From the NCBI RefSeq assembly GCF_021699195.1, contig NZ_SSXE01000083.1, positions 1 to 53,775 on the forward strand: a DNA stretch of 53,775 bases, in the 5' to 3' direction. This document shows positions 15,666 through 24,194 of the stretch, one piece after another. Position 1 is the first letter of the stretch. Every line of letters starts with the position of its first letter. Both the position numbers and the translations under genes were made by a program. The stretch is from Nonomuraea sp. MG754425. GTDB lineage: Bacteria; Actinomycetota; Actinomycetes; Streptosporangiales; Streptosporangiaceae. Under the pieces are notes generated by a model, which was not told the origin of the DNA, searched no databases, and was given only the letters and a program-made list of their open reading frames with translations.

Positions 15666-16532
15666 ATGCACACTGCCATGACGACGCGCACCATCGGCCA
15701 CCGTCGGGTCGGGGTCATCGGGCTCGGGGCCATGCCGATGTCCGTGGCCGGCCACATGCCGGACGAGGCCCAGTCGATCCGGACGATCCACGCCGCCCTC
15801 GACGCCGGAATCACCCTGATCGACACCGCCGACGCCTACACCCCGTCGCACGAGGACGTCGGACACAACGAGCGGCTGGTGGCCCGCGCCCTGTCCCTGT
15901 GGGGCGGGGACTCCGGGGACGTGCTGATCGCGACCAAGGGCGGGCACACCCGCACGCCCGACGGCTGGGACGTGGACGGCAGCCCCACGTACCTCAGGCA
16001 GGCTTGCGACCGCTCGCTGAAGACGCTCGGCGTGGACAGCATCGGCCTGTACCAGCACCACCGTCCCGACCCGAAGGTGCCGTACGAGGAGACCATCGGG
16101 GCGCTGAAGGAACTGCACGACGCCGGCAAGATCGAGCTGGCCGGCATCTCGAACGCCGACCCGGAGCAGATCAGGATCGCCCACGGCATCCTGGGCGAGC
16201 GCCTGGTGAGCGTGCAGAACGAGTACTCGCCGCGCTTCCGCTCCAGCGAGCCGGAGATCGACGTGTGCGCCGAGCTCGGGCTGGCCTTCCTGCCGTGGTC
16301 CCCGCTCGGCGGCATCGGCCGCACCGGCGAGCTGAGCGAGCGCAACGCCGCCTTCACCGAGATCGCGGTCGCGCGCGGGGTCTCGCCTCAGCAGGTCTGC
16401 CTGGCCTGGGAGCTGGCCCGCAGCCCGGTCGTCATCCCGATCCCCGGCGCCAGCCGGCCGGAGACCATCGCCGACTCGGCCGCCGCCGCCACCCTGGAGC
16501 TGACTCCTGAGGAGCTGGCGCTGCTGGGCTGA
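15666..16532 (+). CDS. aldo/keto reductase
   Basis: 288 residues, a TIM-barrel NADPH-dependent carbonyl reductase. The catalytic tetrad is complete: D53 and Y58 in IDTADAYTPS, K91 in ATKGGH, and H131 in LYQHHRPD. The cofactor end has PIPGASRPETIADSAAA. The start is set by the MerR-type promoter immediately before; a second ATG lies four codons in (15678). Such promoters in front of AKR genes usually respond to reactive aldehydes, drugs or redox stress. No MerR gene is in this window. It is transcribed alone and ends at a strong hairpin. Confidence 0.88.
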   Translation: MHTAMTTRTIGHRRVGVIGLGAMPMSVAGHMPDEAQSIRTIHAALDAGITLIDTADAYTPSHEDVGHNERLVARALSLWGGDSGDVLIATKGGHTRTPDGWDVDGSPTYLRQACDRSLKTLGVDSIGLYQHHRPDPKVPYEETIGALKELHDAGKIELAGISNADPEQIRIAHGILGERLVSVQNEYSPRFRSSEPEIDVCAELGLAFLPWSPLGGIGRTGELSERNAAFTEIAVARGVSPQQVCLAWELARSPVVIPIPGASRPETIADSAAAATLELTPEELALLG

Positions 16533-16550
16533 GCCGTCCGCCGCCGTGGC

Positions 16551-16585
16551 GGCCCTCGCGGGACGGACGTCCGCCCGCGAGGGCC
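16551..16585. terminator. strong bidirectional terminator
   Basis: A 12-bp perfect stem GGCCCTCGCGGG (16551-16562) pairs with 16574-16585, and the loop itself contains the palindrome CGGACGTCCG. It sits between the convergent AKR and recombinase-like genes, 19 nt and 13 nt from their stops. Confidence 0.75.
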
Positions 16586-16597
16586 GGGAAACAGTCC

Positions 16598-17674
16598 TCA
16601 GCTCGCCTGCTCGCGCATCAGCTCGGTGACGGTGGTGGCTCGCATCATGTGCACGTCGAGCAGTTCGGCCCGCTCGCGCGGCATGCCGCCGGCCCGGGCG
16701 GCGGCGGCCAGGGCGGCGCTCAGCCAGCGCGCGTCCACCGGCCGGCCGTCGGCCTGGCGGAACAGCGGCTCCCCCTCGGTACGGGCGGCGGCCAGCACCC
16801 GCAGCAGCGGCCGGGCCGGCGGCGGCACCGGGAAGGCGACGAGGTCGCCCCGGCCGTCGTGCACGGTCACGATGGCGGGCTCGCCGGCGATGACCGCCCG
16901 CAGGTCCTGAAGGGTCAGGCCGGCCAGCGCGGACGCGGGTGCGCCGGTGCCGTCCAGCAGCGCGACGGCGGCGGCCTCGGCCTGCCTGCCCTCGTCCGCC
17001 AGCCGGGCGACGCCCGCGCGCAGCAGCCTGCGGTCCTCCCGGCTCACCGCGTCGGCGTCGCGGGCCCCGGCCGCCGGGCGCGGCGCGGGCGGGGCGGTGG
17101 CCTCGGTGGCGGTGGCGTCGTGCCGTACGACGCCGTTGCGCCAGGCGAAGGTGTAGAGCGACGACAGCACGGCGCGTTTCCTGGACACGGTCGCCCTGGA
17201 CAGGGGCTTGCCCGGGTTGCGCACCCCGATGGTGAGGGTGCCGGCGCGGGCGGCCTCGCAGTAGGCGTCCAGGTGCGCGCCGGTGACGGCGAGCAGGTCG
17301 GGAGCCGGGTCCGTGCTGCGCAGCCAGCGCAGGAACGCGGCCAGCACCTGCAGACGGTTCTGCCGGGTGGCCGCGGACTCCTTGTCCAGCAGCCAGGCGA
17401 CGACCGTGCGGCGGGTGTCCGGGGGCAGGTCGTCCACGAGATCGACGTCGGCGGCCGGTGCCGCGCCGCCGTCGCCGGGACGCCGGCGCGGGCTCAGCCC
17501 GTCGATCCGCCCGACGCTGGGCGCCGTCTCCCCCGCCGTCACCTCCGCGGCGTCCTCATCCTGGACGGCCCGCGGTTCGGCTTGCGTCGCGGCCTCGTGG
17601 GAGCCGCGGCGGGAGGCTGCCTCGCGACGCGCCACGGGCGGGATCGAGGCGGAGGCGTCGCCGATCCTGGACAT
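16598..17674 (-). CDS. degenerate tyrosine-recombinase-like protein
   Basis: About 358 residues with an uncertain N-terminus (frame open to a TTG at 17683, no clear ribosome binding site). After 75 low-complexity residues comes a SAM-like core-binding domain (WLLDKESAATRQNRLQVLAAFLRWLRS) and a catalytic-domain-like part. LLDGTGAPASALAGLTLQDL aligns with the box that normally reads TGLRxSEL, so the first catalytic Arg is missing. An HxxR pair survives (DVHMMRATTV), but the protein ends about 13 residues later, before any Tyr nucleophile. It should therefore be inactive for strand transfer. It may be a relict integrase or a repurposed DNA-binding protein. Confidence 0.6.
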   Translation of the reverse strand: MSRIGDASASIPPVARREAASRRGSHEAATQAEPRAVQDEDAAEVTAGETAPSVGRIDGLSPRRRPGDGGAAPAADVDLVDDLPPDTRRTVVAWLLDKESAATRQNRLQVLAAFLRWLRSTDPAPDLLAVTGAHLDAYCEAARAGTLTIGVRNPGKPLSRATVSRKRAVLSSLYTFAWRNGVVRHDATATEATAPPAPRPAAGARDADAVSREDRRLLRAGVARLADEGRQAEAAAVALLDGTGAPASALAGLTLQDLRAVIAGEPAIVTVHDGRGDLVAFPVPPPARPLLRVLAAARTEGEPLFRQADGRPVDARWLSAALAAAARAGGMPRERAELLDVHMMRATTVTELMREQAS

Positions 17675-17953
17675 GCTCAGCAACTGACCGCACCCGCCCT
17701 CGCCGCGGCGCCTGGAAGGCCCGCTCGGCCGAGCAGCCCCGACCGCGCCATGGACGTCACGGAGATGTCGGTGGCCGACACGCGGGCGGGGGCGCCCCGG
17801 CGGCCCGATCCAGGCAGTGCAATCATGATCTCGATCTTCTCACGGAGCGACCCTCCATCGCCCCCGATGTCGCGCTATAACCGCAGATGTCACACTCTGC
17901 CGACTCCGCTGGTCAGCGCGCTCCGCTCCCTTCCGCGTGCGATCTCGCCGTTC

Positions 17954-18430
17954 TCACATGTCCGCGGCACCCGCCCTGACGGCCTCCCGGATGCGGAAGT
18001 AGGTGCCGCAGCGGCAGATGTTGCGCAGGCCGTCGAGGTCGTCGTCGGTGATCGCCCGGCCCTCGGCGGCGGCGCGGCGGACCAGCGCCACGGCGGCCAT
18101 GATCTGCCCGGGCTGGCAGTAGCCGCACTGGGCGACGTCGTGTTCGAGCCAGGCCCGCTGCATGGGGTGCAGCTCCTGCCCCGACGTGGCGGCCAGCCCC
18201 TCGATCGTGGTGACCTCGTCGGACGCCTGGAGCGCCTCGACGGGGATCGCGCAGGGGTTGACCGCCTTGCCGTTGAGGTGGCTGGTGCACGCCTTGCAGA
18301 CGTTGATGCCGCAGCCGTACTTCGGCCCGGTGATGCCCAGGATGTCGCGCAGTACCCACAACAGGCGCACGTCGCCGGGAACGTCCACGGTGACCTGCTC
18401 ACCGTTGACGCGGAAGGTGTACTCGGGCAA
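17954..18430 (-). CDS. molybdenum hydroxylase small subunit, [2Fe-2S] protein (OxiA/IorA type)
   Basis: 158 residues, the two-cluster iron-sulfur subunit of a xanthine-oxidase-family enzyme. The plant-ferredoxin-type cluster ligands are C40, C45, C48 and C60 (CGINVCKACTSHL), and the second, family-specific cluster uses C102, C105, C139 and C141 (QCGYCQPGQIM and ICRCGTYFRI). It passes electrons from the molybdopterin subunit encoded just upstream. It starts with TTG: AGGAG lies 5 nt before it, in the 14-nt gap after the previous stop. No export signal of its own, so if the enzyme acts outside it would be carried by the Tat signal of its partner. Confidence 0.9.
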   Translation of the reverse strand: MPEYTFRVNGEQVTVDVPGDVRLLWVLRDILGITGPKYGCGINVCKACTSHLNGKAVNPCAIPVEALQASDEVTTIEGLAATSGQELHPMQRAWLEHDVAQCGYCQPGQIMAAVALVRRAAAEGRAITDDDLDGLRNICRCGTYFRIREAVRAGAADM

Positions 18431-18444
18431 CTCGGCTCCTCATC

Positions 18445-20760
18445 TCATCGGGCGTGGTCGAGGCCGTCGGCCGGGGACGGCGGGACGGGCGGGACGGTCG
18501 GCTTGGGAGTGAAGGAGAGGGTGCCGTGGTTGATCGGGAAGCTGGTCGGCATCGTCCCGGTCGCCCGGCCGTAGGCGCAGGCGACGGCGGCCATCGACGC
18601 CGCCACGCCGAGTTCCCCCGCTCCCCCGGGCTCGTCGGAGGTGCTGGGCAGGACGATGATCCGGAGCTCGGGCGGGGTGTTCCACTGCCGGGTGTAGAAG
18701 TAGTTGTCCCAGCTCGCCTCCAGGAAGTACCCGTCGCGAAGGTGCAGGCTGGAGGTCAGGGCGAGCGCGATGCCGTCCATGATGCCGCCCATCATCTGCG
18801 CCTCCAGGCCGCGCGGGTTGACGGCGAGGCCGACGTCCACGGCGAAGACGGCCTTGGTGACGCGCGGCCCGGCGACGCCGTCGCGGATCGGCCGGTTGAC
18901 GGTCTCGGGCCGGCAGTCGATCTCCACCAGCGCGGCGCTGACCGACTTGTACTCGGAGTGGAAGGCGATGCCCTGGGCGGTGCCCGCCGGCATCGACCGG
19001 CCCCAGCCGCCCGCCTCGGCCACCGCCGCCAGCGCCGCGCGCGAGCGGGCGTCGCGCAGGAAGTCGTGCCGGAACCGGTACGGGTCCTTGCCCATCCGGG
19101 CGGCGAGCTGGTCGGTGATGAGTTCGCGGGCGCAGGCGACGTCGGGTGAGTAGACGTTGCGCATGCTGCCGGTGTTGAAGTCCTTGTCGGTCTCGCTGAG
19201 CAGGTGGCTGCTGGCGCCGAACTCGTACGGCATCGACTGGCTGAGGTGGAAGAACGTCTGGGAGAAGCCGATGTCCCCGACGGGGAGCCGGGCGGCCAGG
19301 GCGGTGATGATCTCGCCGAGCCCGTGGCCGAGGTCGGTGGCGACGCTGGTGTGGCGCTGCTTGTAGCTCAGCACGGTGCCGCCCAGGTAGGCGGCCCGCA
19401 CCCGTGAGGTGGCCATCGGATGGGTGCGGCCCTGGCGGGAGTCGTCGGCGCGGTGCCACATGAGCTTGACCGGCTTGCCGATCTTCTGCGACACCTCGGC
19501 GGCCTCCAGCGCGGCGTCGAAGAACAGCTTGCGCCCGAAGGAGCCGCCGCCCTCGGTGACGTGCACCGTGACCTTGCCGGGCGGCAGCCCGAGCCGGACG
19601 GCGACGGCCTGCTGGGCGACGATCGGCGACTTCAGCGCCGACCAGATCTCGGCGCGGTCGGGCCGCACGTCGGCGATCGCGCAGTTCGGCTCCAGCGCGC
19701 TGTTGCTGCGGAAGTAGAAGGTGAACGCGCCCTCGACGACCGGGGTCGGCGGCCTGAGCCCGAGGGGCAGTTCGGCGGCGCGCAGCTCACCGAGCACGCT
19801 CTCGTCGGACTTGCCGGCCGCCGTGCCGGGTTTCCAGGTCACCCGCAGCGCGCGGACGGCGTCGATGCACTGGCCGAAGGTCGCGGCCCGCACCGCCACG
19901 CCGGTGGAGACGACCACGGCGTCGGTGACGCCCGGCATGGCGCGGACCTCGGCCAGGTTGGCGACCGAGCCGACCTTGCCGTTGATCGTCGGCGGACGGC
20001 ACAACATCGTCGGCTGGGCGCCGGGGACGTCGAGGTCCATCGTGAACTTCTTGCGCCCGGTCACCGCGTCGAGCGCGTCGATGCGGTTGTGCGGCCGGCC
20101 GATGACGGTGAAGCTCTGGCGCGGCGCGAGCTCCACCGACACCTGCCGGGTGCGGGCGACGGCGGCCTTGTCCGCGAGCGCGCCGATGCCGACGGAGCCG
20201 CCGGACCGGTCGCTGATCACGCCGTCCTTCAGCGTCAGGCCGGCGACGGGCGAGCCGAGTTCGGCGGCGGCGGTCTCCAGCAGCCGCTGACGGGCGATGG
20301 CGGCGGCCACCCGGATGGGGGTGTAGGTGGCGATGGTGGTGTTCGACCCGCCGGTGAGCTGGTTGAAGATCAGCTCAGGACGGGCGTCGGCCAGCGTGAT
20401 CCGCACCCGATCCAGCGGCACGGCCAGCTCCTCCGCGATCAGCATGGCCGTCGAGGTGGTGATGCCCTGCCCGACCTCGGCCCGCGGCAGCGCGAACGAC
20501 ACCGTGCCGTCCGGCCGGACCTCGACCGAGATGAGGCCCGAGGTCGGCAGCGCCGCCGCGGTCATCAGGTCGTTGAGGTCGATCAGCTCCGTCAGGTCCT
20601 GCGCCGGCAGTCGCGCGGGCGGTTCGGCGGCGGACGGCGACGCCGCCGGGCCCGCGGGAACGAGCCCGGCGGCGGTCACCAGGGTGGGGGCGGCCAGCAC
20701 GTACCCGAAGAAGCGCCGCCGCCCGATGCCCTCGTCCAGCTCGTCGTGGGGTGCGGTCAT
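18445..20760 (-). CDS. molybdenum hydroxylase large subunit, molybdopterin-binding, Tat-exported
   Basis: 771 residues, isoquinoline 1-oxidoreductase large-subunit type. A Tat signal is visible at 10-40 (GIGRRRFFGYVLAAPTLVTA). Molybdopterin motifs include EVGQGITTSTAMLIAEELAV, GGGSFGRKLFFDAALEAAEV and the catalytic Glu in GGAGELGVAAS near 720. Its ATG overlaps the stop of the upstream lcp-like gene (ATGA). In Streptomyces sp. K30 a comparable enzyme pair, OxiA/OxiB, lies downstream of lcp and is thought to oxidise the aldehyde ends of cleaved polyisoprene to acids. The same order here points to the same job. Confidence 0.9.
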   Translation of the reverse strand: MTAPHDELDEGIGRRRFFGYVLAAPTLVTAAGLVPAGPAASPSAAEPPARLPAQDLTELIDLNDLMTAAALPTSGLISVEVRPDGTVSFALPRAEVGQGITTSTAMLIAEELAVPLDRVRITLADARPELIFNQLTGGSNTTIATYTPIRVAAAIARQRLLETAAAELGSPVAGLTLKDGVISDRSGGSVGIGALADKAAVARTRQVSVELAPRQSFTVIGRPHNRIDALDAVTGRKKFTMDLDVPGAQPTMLCRPPTINGKVGSVANLAEVRAMPGVTDAVVVSTGVAVRAATFGQCIDAVRALRVTWKPGTAAGKSDESVLGELRAAELPLGLRPPTPVVEGAFTFYFRSNSALEPNCAIADVRPDRAEIWSALKSPIVAQQAVAVRLGLPPGKVTVHVTEGGGSFGRKLFFDAALEAAEVSQKIGKPVKLMWHRADDSRQGRTHPMATSRVRAAYLGGTVLSYKQRHTSVATDLGHGLGEIITALAARLPVGDIGFSQTFFHLSQSMPYEFGASSHLLSETDKDFNTGSMRNVYSPDVACARELITDQLAARMGKDPYRFRHDFLRDARSRAALAAVAEAGGWGRSMPAGTAQGIAFHSEYKSVSAALVEIDCRPETVNRPIRDGVAGPRVTKAVFAVDVGLAVNPRGLEAQMMGGIMDGIALALTSSLHLRDGYFLEASWDNYFYTRQWNTPPELRIIVLPSTSDEPGGAGELGVAASMAAVACAYGRATGTMPTSFPINHGTLSFTPKPTVPPVPPSPADGLDHAR

Positions 20761-21980
20761 GTGCCGGGGCGGTTGATCGTCGGAATCTCGATCTTGGTCT
20801 GCTGGCCCTTGGTGAGGAAGAACAGGATGTACTTGCGTACGGCCTCGTCGAGGATCCAGGCGGTCTCGGGCACCAGCGGCAGCGGGATGAGCCCCTCGCG
20901 GAACTTGACCAGCTTCGGCCAGAGCGAGCTGATCAACGGGTCCCAGATCGGCTCGCGCCTGATGCCGTCCCAGTCGGCCACCTGGTTGCCGACCAGGTAG
21001 CGGGCCAGCGCGTTGCACAGGGGCCGGCTGATGCTCAGCGGGCTGGTCTGCTCGGCGAGCTGGCCCAGCAGGATGTCGGTCAGCTCCACGCCCTCGGTCG
21101 TCGGGCCCATGTTGCGGGGCAGGACCTGGTCCGACTGCGCGTTGGCGGCGGCCCAGGTGGCGGGGATGTACTCGTCCTTGATGCCGAGCAGGTGCGCGGT
21201 CACCTGCCACACGTGCAGGTACGCCTCCGACTCCGCCGGCTTGATCGGCACCTTCCACTCGAGCATCTTGCGCATGGCGTAGGTCGGCAGGGTGTGCCAG
21301 GTGACGAGCATGTCCTCCTGGCTGATCGGGATCTCGCCGCCCCAGTGGGGGGACTGCTGCAGCAGGTGCCGCACCGCGGCGTGCACCAGCCGGGTCTTGA
21401 CGCACTCGACGACGCAGGTGCCGTCGGGGCGGTAGGCGTCCAGGGCGCCGACCGAGAAGCCGAAGATGCTCGTCTTGGCGACGCGGTCCTCCATGTCCGC
21501 CCCGCCCTTGGAGTAGTAGACGGCGCGGGCCTCGTTGGGGATGGCGGTGGCCAGCATGCCGCCGCCCACCCCGTTGCACAGGTTGAGGTAGATCCCTCTG
21601 GCCTTGTTGAACTCGGCCGCGGTCGCCAGTTTGCCCTGGTCGGCCCAGGACGGGACCTGCCGGGCGTGCTCCATGAAGTCGCGCAGGTCGGCGGGCAGCC
21701 CGTCCGGTAAGGGCTGGTCGTTGCGGGTCCAGTTCCACAGCAGCCGGTTGACCTCGGGGATGGCTCCGCGATCGAGCAGCGAGGCGAGGAGCGGGTCGGC
21801 CTCCTCGTCCCACACCCAGCGCGGATCGGCGCCCGCGCCGGCGCCGGCGACCGAGCCGCTCGGCTGCCAGGTCCACTCCAGCAGCGAACCCGCGTGCGCC
21901 GGGGCGGCCATCCCCAGCGCTCCCAGCGCCCCCAGGGCGCCGCCCGAGATCAGCATCTTGCGCCTGCTCAGCTCCGTCAT
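20757..21980 (-). CDS. lcp: latex-clearing protein homologue 2 (rubber oxygenase, Tat-exported)
   Basis: 407 residues. Tat signal at 1-30 (ELSRRKMLISGGALGALGAL, cleavage after AHA). The body is the DUF2236/Lcp fold: a secreted b-type cytochrome that cleaves cis-1,4-polyisoprene with O2. The residues known from Streptomyces K30 Lcp are all present at a constant offset: E150 (NEARAVYYS), R166, K169 and T170 (EDRVAKT), and the heme ligand H200 in TRLVHAAVRHLL. It diverges from its neighbour paralogue in the helix YLNLCNGVGGGML and in loops near 175-190. AAAGGAG lies 8 nt before the ATG. It is followed with ATGA overlap by the hydroxylase genes, so this copy and the oxidising enzyme are co-translated. 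Confidence 0.92.
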   Translation of the reverse strand: MTELSRRKMLISGGALGALGALGMAAPAHAGSLLEWTWQPSGSVAGAGAGADPRWVWDEEADPLLASLLDRGAIPEVNRLLWNWTRNDQPLPDGLPADLRDFMEHARQVPSWADQGKLATAAEFNKARGIYLNLCNGVGGGMLATAIPNEARAVYYSKGGADMEDRVAKTSIFGFSVGALDAYRPDGTCVVECVKTRLVHAAVRHLLQQSPHWGGEIPISQEDMLVTWHTLPTYAMRKMLEWKVPIKPAESEAYLHVWQVTAHLLGIKDEYIPATWAAANAQSDQVLPRNMGPTTEGVELTDILLGQLAEQTSPLSISRPLCNALARYLVGNQVADWDGIRREPIWDPLISSLWPKLVKFREGLIPLPLVPETAWILDEAVRKYILFFLTKGQQTKIEIPTINRPGT

Positions 21981-22090
21981 GGCCGGAACTCCTTTCTGAA
22001 TGGTCGATACGCCGGCGGATGCGGGCGCCTCGATGCGCCGGCGGATGCGCCGATATCGTCGGGAATGGTGGGCGGGTGTTCGCCCGCCGC

Positions 22091-22118
22091 GCCCTGGCCC
22101 GTGCGTCCGGGCCAGGGC
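22091..22118 (-). terminator. hairpin between the two lcp genes
   Basis: A perfect 11-bp stem GCCCTGGCCCG (22091-22101) and its complement (22108-22118) enclose 6 nt. It lies 32 nt after the lcp-1 stop, and a second GC hairpin (around 22070-22087) follows. It may end or reduce transcription before the second lcp gene, giving more of the first oxygenase. Confidence 0.6.
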
Positions 22119-22149
22119 CGGAGGGTTTCTCCCGGAGTTCCGGAACCGC

Positions 22150-23364
22150 TCAGGACGGGCGGTTGCTCTGCGGGATCTCGATGCTGATCGGCCCCGCCTC
22201 CGACAGGAAGAGCAGCGCCGCCTTGCGCAGGAACTCGTCGAACAGCCAGTACGCCTCCGGCGCCAGCGGGAAGGGCAGCAGCCCCTCGCGCACGGCGACG
22301 AACGGCTTCCAGGAGAGCCGGAGCAGCGGGTCCCAGACCGGCTCCCTGGGGATCTTCAGCCAGCCGGCGATCTCGTCACCGAGCATGAAGCGGGTGAACG
22401 AGCCGAGGATCGGCTTGCTGAGGATGCCGGCGTCGACGGTGGAGCCGAGGTTGAGCAGGATGTCGGCCAGCTTGATGCCCTCGGTCGTCGGGGCCAGCAC
22501 CGGGTTCAGGACCTGCTCGGCCTGGCTGTTGGCCTCGGCCCAGGACGCCGGGATGTACTCGTCCTTGATGCCGAGCAGGTGCGCGCCGACCTGCCAGGAG
22601 TGCAGGAACGCCACCGACTCGGCGCTGGGGATGGGCACCTTCCAGGCGACCATCTTCTGCATGACGGTCGTGGGCAGGCTGTGCCAGGTGACCATCATGT
22701 CCCGCTGGCTGATCGGGATCTCCTCGTCGGCGACGTCCGACCAGTGCGGGGACTGCGGCAGCAGGTGCCGGACCGCCGCGTGCACCAGCCGGGTCTTGAC
22801 GCAGGTCACGATCATCCCGCCGCCGGGCTGGTAGGCGTCGAGCGAGCCGATGTCGTAGCCGAGCTTGGCGGTCTTGGAGATGCGGTCCTTCATGTCCGCG
22901 CCGCCCTGGGAGTAGTAGACGGCGCGCGCTTCCTTGGGGATGACCGTGCTCATCATCCCGCTGGCCAGGCCGTACAGGACGCCGAGGTAGAGCCCGCGCT
23001 TCTTGTTGAACTCGACGGCGAGGGCCAGCTTGGACTGGTCGGCCCAGGCGGGGAGCTGGCGGGCGCGCTCCATGAAGTCGCGCAGGTCGGCCGGCAGGCC
23101 GGCGGGTAACGGCTGGCCGTTCTTGGTCCAGGTGCGCAGCAGTTCGTTGACCCTGGGGACGTCGCCCCGGTCGAGCAGCGAGGCCACCAGCGGGTCGGCC
23201 TCCTCGTCCCACACCCATCGGGGGTCGAGGCCGGCCCCGGCGCCCGCCACCGAGCCCGCCGGCGACCACGTCCATGCGTGGGCGGGGGTCGCGATGCTCA
23301 GCGCACCGAGCGCGCCCAGCGCCCCACCCGCCTTCAACATGTTGCGTCTGCTGAGTTCGCCCAT
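22150..23364 (-). CDS. lcp: latex-clearing protein homologue 1 (rubber oxygenase, Tat-exported)
   Basis: 404 residues and the copy closest to Streptomyces K30 Lcp, including the stretch GLYLGVLYGLASGMMSTVIP. Tat signal at 1-30 (ELSRRNMLKAGGALGALGAL, then TPAHA). Key residues at a constant offset of three from K30: E145, R161, K164, T165 and heme ligand H195. As an extracellular heme dioxygenase it is expected to cut rubber endo-wise into oligo-isoprenoids with keto and aldehyde ends. A repeated GGAGGAGGAG ribosome binding site precedes the ATG. It is first in the minus-strand locus and divergent from a TetR gene across a long dyad. Confidence 0.94.
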   Translation of the reverse strand: MGELSRRNMLKAGGALGALGALSIATPAHAWTWSPAGSVAGAGAGLDPRWVWDEEADPLVASLLDRGDVPRVNELLRTWTKNGQPLPAGLPADLRDFMERARQLPAWADQSKLALAVEFNKKRGLYLGVLYGLASGMMSTVIPKEARAVYYSQGGADMKDRISKTAKLGYDIGSLDAYQPGGGMIVTCVKTRLVHAAVRHLLPQSPHWSDVADEEIPISQRDMMVTWHSLPTTVMQKMVAWKVPIPSAESVAFLHSWQVGAHLLGIKDEYIPASWAEANSQAEQVLNPVLAPTTEGIKLADILLNLGSTVDAGILSKPILGSFTRFMLGDEIAGWLKIPREPVWDPLLRLSWKPFVAVREGLLPFPLAPEAYWLFDEFLRKAALLFLSEAGPISIEIPQSNRPS

Positions 23365-23404
23365 ACCTTCGCTCCTCCTCCTAGTCGAGGCCGAGAACAG
23401 GCGT

Positions 23405-23439
23405 TGATACGATGAAACGCTGAACGCTTCCGCGTATCA
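23405..23439. promoter_or_regulatory. 35-bp dyad, candidate operator of the rubber locus
   Basis: TGATACG (23405-23411) and CGTATCA (23433-23439) are perfect 7-bp arms 21 bp apart. The spacer holds a second, imperfect dyad, GAAACG-N5-CGCTTC (23414-23430). The element sits between lcp-1 and the divergent TetR gene, where a repressor controlling both directions would bind. Confidence 0.6.
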
Positions 23440-23522
23440 TGACAGCACAAGGTGTCGGCCATCACAAGACACGAAATCGGCCGTTAGCCGATTCAGGCAC
23501 AATGGAGTCACCGGGGGTGATC

Positions 23523-24194
23523 GTGGAATCTGCATGGTCCGGGCTCATGACGCCGTCCGACTCGGAGTCGTTGCTGGAGCGCGCGTACCTCGACGCCGTC
23601 GAACAGGTCGACGACGCCGACGAGTCGCGCGCCCGCATCCTCGACGCGGCGTACGAGCAGTTCTGCCGGATGGGCATCCGGCGCTCGACCATGGAGGACG
23701 TGGCCCGGCGGGCGAAGGTCTCGCGGATCACCGTCTACCGGCGCTTCGCCACCAAGGACGTCCTGGTCGAGCACGTGGTGCGCCGGGAGTTCCGCCGCTA
23801 CTTCGATCAGTTCCTCATCGACATCGAGCAGGCCGGCACCGCCGCCGACCGGGTGGTGCTTGGCTTCGTCAGCTCGCTGCGCGCGATCCGGTCCAACCCG
23901 CTGATCGGCGGCCTGATCGCGGCCGAACCCGACCTGCTCGTGCCCTCCATGTTCAGCGACGGCGGCCGGACGCTCGCCACCGTCCGGCAGTTCGTCGCCG
24001 GGCAGCTCCGCCGCGAGCAGCGTGCCGGCCACGTGCCCGGCGACCTGGACGCCGACCTCGTGGCGGAGATGATGGTCCGCGTCTCGGCCTCCTTCCTGGC
24101 GATCCCGAGCCAGGTGGTCGATCTCGACGACGACGAGCGGCTGGCCGAGGTGGCGCGGCGCTTCCTCGTACCCATGCTGCGAACCCCCAGGTGA
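23523..24194 (+). CDS. TetR-family regulator of the lcp locus
   Basis: 223 residues. HTH at about 36-78 (SRARILDAAYEQFCRMGIRR, MEDVARRAKVSRITVYRRF, then ATKDVLVEHVVRREF), followed by a helical effector domain. GTG 23523 is preferred because GGGGG lies 5 nt upstream; in-frame ATGs at 23502 and 23439 lack one, and the latter lies in the dyad. TetR regulators (LcpR) control lcp in Gordonia, and the divergent position here suggests the same. The inducer might be an isoprenoid oligomer, which is inference. Confidence 0.85.
   Translation: MESAWSGLMTPSDSESLLERAYLDAVEQVDDADESRARILDAAYEQFCRMGIRRSTMEDVARRAKVSRITVYRRFATKDVLVEHVVRREFRRYFDQFLIDIEQAGTAADRVVLGFVSSLRAIRSNPLIGGLIAAEPDLLVPSMFSDGGRTLATVRQFVAGQLRREQRAGHVPGDLDADLVAEMMVRVSASFLAIPSQVVDLDDDERLAEVARRFLVPMLRTPR

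Noticed and set aside
16598..17674. Active integrase of a genomic island covering the rubber locus
   Set aside because: Key catalytic residues are missing, no tRNA or att-like direct repeats flank the region, and codon use matches the surroundings.
16649..18574. 641-codon open frame on the plus strand
   Set aside because: Crosses three minus-strand features and has low-complexity Gly/Arg/Val sequence. The iron-sulfur protein on the other strand is certain.
18445..21876. 1143-codon reading of the molybdenum hydroxylase large subunit
   Set aside because: The extra N-terminus is an out-of-frame reading of the second lcp gene. The ATG overlapping the lcp stop and the Tat signal give the true start.
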